A stretch of DNA of 15,925 nt, from NCBI GenBank assembly GCA_002417975.1, contig DIDE01000073.1, forward strand, positions 1 to 15,925, read 5' to 3'. Position numbers and translations under genes: made by a program. This DNA is from Eggerthellaceae bacterium UBA5808 (GTDB taxonomy: Bacteria > Actinomycetota > Coriobacteriia > Coriobacteriales > Eggerthellaceae). Positions 8,714 through 13,539 of this stretch are shown here, one piece after another. Position 1 is the stretch's first letter. Each line of letters begins with the position of its first letter. A model generated the notes under the pieces. The model worked only from the letters and a program-made list of their open reading frames with translations, was not told the origin of the DNA and did no database searches.

Positions 8714-9483
8714 TGAATACATCAACAGGAGACGAGCGCATTGCAACACATCATGTGAGTGTCTATTACCAAGGTAATAAGGAAGCACTCAGCGATGTCT
8801 CTCTCACGTTTCATGCGGGAGAAATATCTGCACTTATCGGTCCGTCGGGATGTGGAAAGTCGACATTTCTTCGTTGCTTGGATTTGATGAATCGTGAAAT
8901 TACGGGTTGTCGTGTTGATGGTTTGATCATGTATCACGATCAAGATATCAATCAGCATGCTGATTTGTTTACAACGCGCCAGCGGATTGGCATGGTGTTC
9001 CAGCAGCCTAATCCGTTTGGCATGTCAATATACGGAAACATAGCTCTTGCTCTGCGTCGGCATGGTGTGCCTAAAGCAAAGATAAAGGGAATTGTCGAAG
9101 AATCACTGCGATCAGCTGCTCTCTGGGACGAGGTCAAGGATAAGCTGCATTCTCATGCACGGGCTCTTTCGGGTGGTCAACAACAGCGTTTGTGCATTGC
9201 TCGTACGCTTGCGCTTGATCCCGACGTGATTCTTATGGATGAACCTTGTTCTGCACTCGATCCCATTGCTACGCATGCTATTGAGGACACGATGCAATCG
9301 CTCGCAGCACGAGGGATTAGCGTGATAGTCGTTACGCACAATATGCAGCAGGCGTTGCGTGTAGCTGATACGACGGCATTCTTTTATCTTGGTGAGATGA
9401 TTGAGAGTGGTAAGACCGAACAGATATTTTCCAATCCGCACGATGCGCGTTTACGAGATTATGTCGAAGGACGTTTTGGGTAA
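8710..9483 (+). CDS. pstB: Phosphate ABC transporter ATPase PstB
   Basis: Cytoplasmic ATPase driving phosphate import through PstCA. It has 257 residues, normal for the family. Walker A is GPSGCGKST at 44-52, with Cys in the PstB-typical place. The Q-loop is VFQQPNPF (Q98), followed by the PstB hallmark PNPF-x-x-S-I-Y-x-N. The signature LSGGQQQRLCIARTLA starts at 153, Walker B VILMDEPCSALDP ends in the catalytic Glu178, and the H-loop is VVTHN (H210). The start ATG overlaps the pstA stop (ATGA); a second ATG follows immediately. No phoU follows, although phoU often ends pst operons; the next 1.4 kb has no conventional gene. Confidence 0.96.
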   Translation: MMNTSTGDERIATHHVSVYYQGNKEALSDVSLTFHAGEISALIGPSGCGKSTFLRCLDLMNREITGCRVDGLIMYHDQDINQHADLFTTRQRIGMVFQQPNPFGMSIYGNIALALRRHGVPKAKIKGIVEESLRSAALWDEVKDKLHSHARALSGGQQQRLCIARTLALDPDVILMDEPCSALDPIATHAIEDTMQSLAARGISVIVVTHNMQQALRVADTTAFFYLGEMIESGKTEQIFSNPHDARLRDYVEGRFG

Positions 9484-9509
9484 AGATATATAGTCTTAGG
9501 CTTCTTTAC
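9480..9509 (+). terminator. Possible weak stem-loop after pstB
   Basis: GTAAAGA (9480-9486) can pair with TCTTTAC (9503-9509) across a 16-nt loop, starting at the pstB stop codon. The stem is AT-rich and no T-run follows, so its role as a terminator is doubtful. It is the only hairpin noticed directly after the operon. Confidence 0.2.
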
Positions 9510-9590
9510 GATACAATAGGACATCGTTAAGTGAGAGTGGCAGAGGGGTTCTATTGTTTTGCATTCTATACGTTTCCATGAATCAGCAGC

Positions 9591-9842
9591 GGATGCAGCT
9601 TGGTGAAAGAATATGGCATTGAGACGTATAAACCGCTCCAATATAGAACCATCGAATGCTCACCAGTGACGAAATATACCGCTGTAGCATATAGGTCTCC
9701 TCGATGTAGAACTATCGGATGCAGGTTGGTGAAAAAATACGACGTTGAGACGTATACGTATCCTTAATGTAGCAGCTTTGGATGATGCGCTGGCAAATGA
9801 AGGCCGATTCGTGTTTTGCAACCTAAGACAATAGGTAAAACG
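9591..9842. repeat. Degenerate 63-bp tandem repeat
   Basis: Copies begin at 9591, 9654, 9717 and 9780, exactly 63 bp apart. Copies 1 and 3 are closest: both read GGATGCAG, T or TT, GGTGAAA, AATA, then TTGAGACGTATA. Copy 2 keeps the anchor GAATGC and the block end TGTAGAACTATC, matching TATAGAACCATC of copy 1. Copy 4 keeps only the GGATG start. The region before 9591 resembles the end of copy 3 (TATACGTTTCC versus TATACGTATCC, then AGCAGC), suggesting a decayed copy 0. A related block, GGTGAAAAAAT at 9905-9915, sits out of phase. On the minus strand copies 1 and 3 share a frame and both translate to IRLN-x-x-FFHQ-x-AS. Copy 2 contains a stop there. Origin unknown. Confidence 0.6.
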
Positions 9843-10181
9843 CCTCCATAACACCTGTTGAGAAGCGCGATCTATAGTATTCAGAAAATGTCCGATACCA
9901 TGTGGGTGAAAAAATCGCGCGTTTCGGCCTGCATTTGCCATCGTGTCGCACAGCTGTCGCACAGGCGGCATATTCTTGTTACGATACTGCTTCATTCGAC
10001 GCTTATTTGCCAACAGATATACATTCCGTTATATTTACGCTGCATTCCGTTTTGCTTGTTTGGCATCGGCTACATTTGCGCTTTACTCGTTATACAAGCA
10101 GTATATGTATCATCAATAAGGAGAGCGGTGCGGATAGTTCTAGGATCATTTAGGTTTTAAAGCCTAGCTTTTCCAGCGTGG

Positions 10182-10289
10182 TATCAAGCTCATCAAGTTC
10201 ATCAAGATCATCAAGATCATCAAGCTCATCAAGTTCATCAAGCTCATCAAGTTCATCAAGATCATCAAGCTCATCAAGATCATCAAGAT
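10182..10289. repeat. Tandem 9-bp repeat, 12 units
   Basis: Twelve consecutive 9-bp units of the form CATCAAG followed by AT, CT or TT; the first unit starts TATC. Variation is almost confined to the eighth base. On the minus strand one frame stays open through the whole array and beyond: it reads a repeated D-L-[DE] pattern, then a non-repeat tail LDTTLEKLGFKT and a stop (TAA at 10152-10150). The frame has a TGA just upstream (10302-10300) and no ATG, GTG or TTG, so it cannot be a complete gene. It is either the 3' remnant of a gene for a protein with an acidic Leu/Asp repeat or a chance open frame. The plus strand would encode Ser/Arg repeats. Simple arrays like this are prone to copy-number change. 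Confidence 0.85.
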
Positions 10290-10305
10290 CAATGGCTGTT
10301 CAGTA

Positions 10306-10324
10306 TCACTATTTAAATGTGATG
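10306..10324. promoter_or_regulatory. AT-rich inverted repeat upstream of hairpin cluster
   Basis: ATCAC (10306-10310) and GTGAT (10320-10324) flank the AT-rich centre TATTTAAAT, immediately before the hairpin cluster. This could be an operator combined with a -10-like element for a transcript starting near 10330. No -35 with proper spacing could be assigned, partly because the 9-bp array lies just upstream. Confidence 0.25.
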
Positions 10325-10335
10325 TAAAAAAGAGC

Positions 10336-10566
10336 GACCCGGGGACTTCTAAGGGGAGGAAGTGTTCCCGGGTCTACAAGGAGGGAAATGATGTTTACAC
10401 ATCATATGCCATCTGTAAGGGGAACAGATGGACCAAACTTTAGGAGGGGACCTATCGTTTGACAAGTCAAAGTATACGCGATAGTAGTGCAGATACTTTG
10501 ACTAGGGAGTGCATGTTTTGTGAATATGAGGCTAATTATGTAACCGTTCCGACAGATGGTCGGAAC
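10336..10566 (+). ncRNA. Candidate structured RNA with multiple hairpins
   Basis: Five stem-loops occur within about 230 nt. H1: GACCCGGGG-ACTTC (10336-10349) pairs with GAAGT-(GT bulge)-TCCCGGGTC (10359-10374), loop TAAGGGGAG. H2: ATGATGT (10388-10394) with ACATCAT (10399-10405). H3: CCATCTGT (10409-10416) with ACAGATGG (10424-10431), loop AAGGGGA. H4: AGTCAAAGTAT (10465-10475) with ATACTTTGACT (10493-10503). H5: GTTCCGAC (10546-10553) with GTCGGAAC (10559-10566). The H4 loop contains CGATAG (10479-10484), complementary to CTATCG (10452-10457), allowing a pseudoknot. The unpaired parts are purine-rich (AAGGAGGG at 10378-10385, AGGAGGGG at 10442-10449). I cannot assign it to a known family; an actinobacterial or firmicute structured RNA of the raiA-motif kind, or a cis leader, are possibilities. 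Strand is inferred from the loops and the ribosome-binding-site-like segments; the DNA stems are symmetric. Confidence 0.5.
10388..10462 (+). CDS. Possible 23-24 residue peptide within the hairpin region
   Basis: ATG codons at 10388 and 10391 follow AAGGAGGG (10378-10385). The second has the better spacing, 7 nt from AAGGAG. The frame reads MMFTHHMPSVRGTDGPNFRR then GPIV and ends at TGA 10460-10462. The stop overlaps a TTG start of the next small ORF (TTGA), an arrangement typical of translational coupling. Both start codons lie in the 5' arm of hairpin H2, so folding would hide them. The peptide resembles nothing I recognise. The strong ribosome-binding-site-like sequence may simply be part of a structured RNA. 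Confidence 0.3.
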   Translation: MMFTHHMPSVRGTDGPNFRRGPIV

Positions 10567-10647
10567 CGTATCGTCGTTTACGTATCGTGCGTGCTCAGCG
10601 CAGTGACATTCGTATATTTATTCAGCCCAGTACTCGACATTACTTAG
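10459..10647 (+). CDS. Small putative membrane protein with CxxC pair
   Basis: A 62-residue frame starting with TTG at 10459, 9 nt after AGGAGGGG (10442-10449). An alternative start is ATG 10513, preceded by AGGGAG, giving 44 residues. It contains CMFC (19-22) and a C-terminal hydrophobic segment at about 39-60 (IVVYVSCVLSAVTFVYLFSP), so it could be a small tail-anchored or single-pass protein. It overlaps hairpins H4 and H5, and those stems constrain the same bases, so either the frame or the RNA may be the functional product. No homologue is recognised. Confidence 0.3.
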   Translation: MTSQSIRDSSADTLTRECMFCEYEANYVTVPTDGRNRIVVYVSCVLSAVTFVYLFSPVLDIT

Positions 10648-10770
10648 TGCGGCTGTGTCCGCTATGCTTGTGCATTTTCCTTAGTGGCGGCCGCACATTT
10701 ATTCAGCGCAGTGGTGTTTGTAATGTTCGTATGTTTGCCCGATTCAGTGATATTCGCTATGCCTGCTCGA
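10594..10770. repeat. Degenerate short repeat around TTCAGCGCAGTG
   Basis: Related blocks occur at 10594-10620 (CTCAGCGCAGTGACATTCG), 10619-10640 (TTATTCAGCCCAGTACTCG), about 10699-10735 (TTTATTCAGCGCAGTGG) and 10741-10763 (GATTCAGTGATATTCG). Spacing is irregular. GTGCGGC (10647-10653) and GCCGCAC (10690-10696, followed by ATTTATT) form a 7-bp stem between copies. No gene is supported here. Confidence 0.3.
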
Positions 10771-10877
10771 TACGGTGTGGCTCATATGTTCGCTCGTCAA
10801 TCTCTTGTATTGCTCGTTTGAAAAGAGATCTGCTGTTCAAGCGATGCACATGCATATCTTTGGCATGACCTGTTGTA

Positions 10878-10904
10878 TTGACGTACGCTTTGTTCGTCTA
10901 TAAT
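10878..10904 (+). promoter_or_regulatory. Sigma-70-like promoter for the 10959 operon
   Basis: TTGACG at 10878-10883 and TATAAT at 10899-10904 match the -35 and -10 consensus, with a 15-bp spacer, 2 bp shorter than ideal. Transcription would begin near 10911 and give a leader of about 48 nt before the ATG at 10959. A second TATAAT at 10931-10936 has no good -35. Confidence 0.5.
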
Positions 10905-10958
10905 GAATACGAATAATTCAGTGGGGTACATATAATGCTCCGTGATTGGAGGAAATTC

Positions 10959-11846
10959 ATGCCCGATATTCAGATGCGATTTCATCAGGACATGTTGGTC
11001 CTTTCTGCATCCCCAGAGGCAGCGCTATATCAGCGGGGAGTAAAAGAGGGAACTCCGCTCGAGATGATTGATGTTGTCGATCCAGAAGCGGTTTCCGAAG
11101 TTACTAAACTCGAAAGTTCTGCGGGTGCTCAATGCCTGGTGACACCGACAGAGGGTATAACGCGTGCGCGTCTTTCTCATGAACGTATGGAAGATCGTGC
11201 AGAGGATCTATCTGCACAAGCGCTTGCTCTTGTTCAAGACCGTAATCCTCAGCATGTAATTGCGCAGATTGGTCCTACTCGTCTTCCTATTGACCCGTCG
11301 AGTCGAGCGTCGCTTTTACAGAATCGCAATCAATATGCAGATGCAATACGTGCATTTGGCGATGAAGGTGTTGATGCATTTTTATTCAATGACCTTATGA
11401 GTGTCGAAGATGTTCGTTGTGCTTGCATGGGCGCGCGGATGGTAACCGATAGACCTCTGTTCGCTTCGGTTGTTGTTGATGGCAAAGGTAACCTTCGCGG
11501 ACGTGAACAAAGCATCGAAGAAGCATGCGACGTGATGGATGAATATGAAGCTGATGTTGCTGGCATACGTATTGCTGCGCCTCTTGATCGTATAGCTGCT
11601 GTTGTTGAGCGTATGACACACGCGACTCAGTTACCAATTATGATCCAGCTTGATGTGACACGTGTCGATCCTCGTCAAGATGAACCAACCGATGATAACC
11701 CGTTTTACTGTCCTGATACGATGATTCAAGCAGGCATGCGTCTGCGAGATGCGGGTGCTCAATTCCTACGTGCTGTAGGAGCAGCGCGTGCTTCCTATAC
11801 AGGAGCATTAGTGGCAGCGACCGACGGAACGGATGCGATTCGATAA
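10959..11846 (+). CDS. Homocysteine S-methyltransferase-like protein lacking zinc cysteines
   Basis: The 295-residue protein resembles the homocysteine-binding TIM barrel of the MetH/BHMT family in layout. AGAQCLVTPTEGITRARL (55-72) matches the usual A-G-A-D-x-x-x-T-N-T-F-G-A-x-R-x-x-L. QIGPTRLP (103-110) matches the IGP-T-G loop, and EGVDAFLFNDLMSVEDVRCA (136-155) matches the G-V-D-x-x-x-x-E-T-M segment. Active-site motifs are missing. The N-terminal D-G-x-M-G-T is replaced by SASPEA (16-21), the G-x-N-C zinc ligand site reads GIRI (202-205), and the C-terminal GGCCGT site reads RAVGAA (271-276). It is thus probably not a homocysteine methyltransferase; it could bind another ligand. The start is set by GGAGGAAA (10948-10955); an in-frame ATG at 10935 lacks a good site. 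An 89-residue gene follows after 18 bp. Confidence 0.65.
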   Translation: MPDIQMRFHQDMLVLSASPEAALYQRGVKEGTPLEMIDVVDPEAVSEVTKLESSAGAQCLVTPTEGITRARLSHERMEDRAEDLSAQALALVQDRNPQHVIAQIGPTRLPIDPSSRASLLQNRNQYADAIRAFGDEGVDAFLFNDLMSVEDVRCACMGARMVTDRPLFASVVVDGKGNLRGREQSIEEACDVMDEYEADVAGIRIAAPLDRIAAVVERMTHATQLPIMIQLDVTRVDPRQDEPTDDNPFYCPDTMIQAGMRLRDAGAQFLRAVGAARASYTGALVAATDGTDAIR

Positions 11847-11864
11847 CGGGAAGGCGTTGATAGT

Positions 11865-12134
11865 GTGACTCGTTTTGCACCTACTTCGAATATAGATCGT
11901 AGTCCTGATTATGGGCAGCTTCAGCGTGTAGTTGATAAACTTTATGAGCACGATAAATTTGTGCGGCGTCTTGATGTGATTATGGTGGCCGAAACGTATG
12001 ACCTTCCGCTTGATCTGCTTGAGATTGTTTCGCTGCTTCCACCAGGCAGATACAATCGACAACGGCTATGCGATCAACTTAACTCTTCGTTAACAGGTCA
12101 TGCATGGGGGCAGGTATATGGTACCGTTCAATGA
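11865..12134 (+). CDS. Hypothetical protein, 89 residues
   Basis: Starts with GTG after GGGAAGG (11848-11854, 10-nt spacing). I do not recognise it securely. It is soluble, with predicted helices, and ends with L-P-P-G-x-Y-N-R-x-x-L-C-D-Q-L-N near 58-73, loosely like the small helical DUF2795 type of domain (leucine-rich helix, then LP-x-x-x-Y and a second helix). It lies 18 bp after the methyltransferase-like gene, so they are probably co-transcribed. Its last codons form the first copy of a 19-bp repeat whose second copy is just before the next gene. Confidence 0.6.
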   Translation: MTRFAPTSNIDRSPDYGQLQRVVDKLYEHDKFVRRLDVIMVAETYDLPLDLLEIVSLLPPGRYNRQRLCDQLNSSLTGHAWGQVYGTVQ

Positions 12135-12197
12135 GTAGCCAGATAATCGCACGTTGAACGGTTGATGCATAGAGATACGTATATGGTGCCGTTCAAT
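12114..12197 (+). repeat. 19-bp direct repeat with an inverted partial copy between
   Basis: GTATATGGTACCGTTCAAT (12114-12132) recurs as GTATATGGTGCCGTTCAAT (12179-12197) with one difference. Between them TTGAACGGT (12154-12162) is complementary to both: 9 perfect pairs with 12123-12131, or 8 pairs plus a wobble with 12188-12196. The transcript could therefore form either of two exclusive hairpins, one overlapping the end of the 89-residue gene and the other just before the DUF2804 gene. Neither is followed by a T-run. Confidence 0.7.
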
Positions 12198-12229
12198 AGG
12201 TGATAAAGAGGAACGGGGGGGATCGCGCA

Positions 12230-13315
12230 ATGAAAGAGGCTCACATTACTAAGCCTGGATTCCTGCATGATGATCGAGGCCGTTTGTCGCAGACGGGTTA
12301 TGCGACAGAGCCGTATTTGCGCTACGATCGCTCGCGCATCCCTGTGTCTCCTCTAAGAATTAAGGAATGGGATTACTACCTTGTCAACGATGACCGGTAC
12401 GTTATTGTCGTAGCAATTGGTGATCTTGGCTATGCGGGTATTCTCTATGTTTCGTTGGCTGATACAGCAACGGGAACATTCTATGCAAACTCAGAAGTAA
12501 CGCCGTTACCACTGGGGCACTTTCGCCTTCCGGCAAATTCCCAAACCGGAAATGTCTACTATAAAGATCGTCGTGTAACATTTTCTTTTGAGGCAAAGGA
12601 TGGTGTACGTTCGCTCAGCGTAGCATTCAAACGTTTTCGTGGTGGCGATCCTTTGCTATTCGAAGCGACGATCGAGCAGGACGATAGCGATTCGTCCGTT
12701 TCGATAATTCCTTATAAATGGGATCCACAATCGTTTTATTACACACGTAAGCTTCTTGCCATGCGCGCAGAGGGAACGGTGCGCTTAGGTTTACTTGTCC
12801 ATGGATTCAGCGCTGACCGGTCGTTCGGTTTGTTTGATTGGGGACGAGGTGTCTGGGAGCATGAGACAACGTGCTACTGGGGCTATGCCCAGGGGTGGCA
12901 GGATGGTGCTCAGGGTGATCAGACGGATTCTCGTAGATGCGGTTTCACTATAAGCTACGGGTTTGGTGATGATACGCCAGCGTCGTCCAATATGGCGTTC
13001 CTCGATGGAGTTGGGTCAAAACTTGGACCTGCAAAATTTACGATTCCGGAGCGAGGTCAGGATATTGCATCAACTATGTCGTATAGACACCGCAAAGAGC
13101 TGATGTCTCCTTGGACGGTAACGAGTGAGCATGATGACGTATCGCTTATGTTCACTCCTCAATGCGAGCAGCCAATTCAAGGGAACTATGGGATTGTGTG
13201 CGTACAGGTATATCGTCTATATGGAACGTTTACGGGTACGTTGAACATAGCTGGGGCTCCTTTTAAGGTTCATCAGCTACCTGGAGGCATCCATATTATG
13301 CGTAATCGTTTTTGA
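12230..13315 (+). CDS. DUF2804 family protein
   Basis: Protein of 361 residues matching the DUF2804 pattern. It opens with G-Y-A-T-E-P-x-L-R-Y-D-R-S-R-I at about 23-37, then PLRIKEWDYYLVND (41-54). The central KLLAMRAEGTVRLG (174-187) is followed by the family hallmark FGLFDWGRGVWEHETTCYWG (199-218), rich in Trp and Asp. No signal peptide or membrane segment is visible, so it is probably cytosolic. The family function is not established; a lipocalin-like or carotenoid-hydratase-like (CrtC-type) beta barrel has been suggested for similar proteins, which I treat as inference only. ATG 12230 is preferred because a G-run (12215-12221) lies 8 nt upstream; GTG 12200 would add 10 residues but has no site at proper spacing. 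It is the last plus-strand gene, convergent with pilT. Confidence 0.8.
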   Translation: MKEAHITKPGFLHDDRGRLSQTGYATEPYLRYDRSRIPVSPLRIKEWDYYLVNDDRYVIVVAIGDLGYAGILYVSLADTATGTFYANSEVTPLPLGHFRLPANSQTGNVYYKDRRVTFSFEAKDGVRSLSVAFKRFRGGDPLLFEATIEQDDSDSSVSIIPYKWDPQSFYYTRKLLAMRAEGTVRLGLLVHGFSADRSFGLFDWGRGVWEHETTCYWGYAQGWQDGAQGDQTDSRRCGFTISYGFGDDTPASSNMAFLDGVGSKLGPAKFTIPERGQDIASTMSYRHRKELMSPWTVTSEHDDVSLMFTPQCEQPIQGNYGIVCVQVYRLYGTFTGTLNIAGAPFKVHQLPGGIHIMRNRF

Positions 13316-13390
13316 GCGCGTCGTAATTCTTAGACTACTGCCGTAAACGTATAGGTGTTACACAACCGTTTAAGTTATGCGTCTGTGCTT

Positions 13391-13429
13391 AGACTACATA
13401 CGTGCACGAACGTCTAAACTATGTAGTCT
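13391..13429. terminator. Inverted repeat after DUF2804 gene
   Basis: AGACTACAT (13391-13399) and ATGTAGTCT (13421-13429) form a 9-bp stem with a 21-nt loop. The right arm is followed by GTTTGCTTC, weakly T-rich on the plus strand. TTAGACTAC also occurs once more at 13330-13338, so the left arm has a spare copy. A role in ending the plus-strand transcript is plausible. Confidence 0.35.
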
Positions 13430-13480
13430 GTTTGCTTCATACTATCCGTATGAATTTGCTGCGCTGTACGTACCTGCTGC

Positions 13481-13525
13481 CGTAATGGCATACGTACGGA
13501 TAGCTTCCGTAGGCATGCCATTACG
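13481..13525. terminator. Long hairpin between convergent genes
   Basis: CGTAATGGCAT (13481-13491) is perfectly complementary to ATGCCATTACG (13515-13525). An inner stem TACGGA (13495-13500) with TCCGTA (13506-13511) closes a 5-nt loop. It lies 15 bp past the pilT stop and between converging transcripts, so it probably terminates both. There is no classical T-run. CTATCCGTA at 13442-13450 is complementary to TACGGATAG at 13495-13503, so the inner stem has a competing partner. Confidence 0.6.
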
Positions 13526-13539
13526 AAATAAACAATATT

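Larger units (their letters stand above)
9484..10934. other. Gene-poor region with repeats and structured RNA candidate
   Basis: About 1.45 kb between pstB and the next conventional gene. No reading frame here looks like a recognisable protein; longer ones (for example minus 9660-10013 or plus 10587-10868) have biased Arg/Cys/Ile composition and no domain. It contains the 63-bp repeat, the 9-bp repeat, the hairpin cluster at 10336-10566, two very small ORFs with plausible ribosome binding sites, a degenerate repeat at 10594-10770, and a promoter for the next operon. Nothing notable was seen at about 9920-10140. Confidence 0.5.

Noticed and set aside
9591..9842. CRISPR array from 63-bp periodicity
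   Set aside because: Similarity spreads across the whole unit rather than alternating conserved repeats with unique spacers, and copies 2 and 4 are too divergent.
9660..10013. 117-codon minus-strand frame overlapping the 63-bp repeat
   Set aside because: Composition is unlike neighbouring genes, no convincing ribosome binding site was seen, the repeat reading breaks at a stop in copy 2, and no family is recognisable. Treated as possible decay, not a gene.
10182..10289. CRISPR array
   Set aside because: Units are 9 bp with no spacers; it is a simple tandem repeat.
10587..10868. 93-codon plus-strand frame rich in Cys, Arg and Ile
   Set aside because: No ribosome binding site, no domain, and it runs through a degenerate DNA repeat; probably chance.
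10935..10958. Upstream ATG as start of the methyltransferase-like gene
   Set aside because: GGAGGAAA lies between the two ATGs and serves 10959; the ATG at 10935 has no good ribosome binding site.
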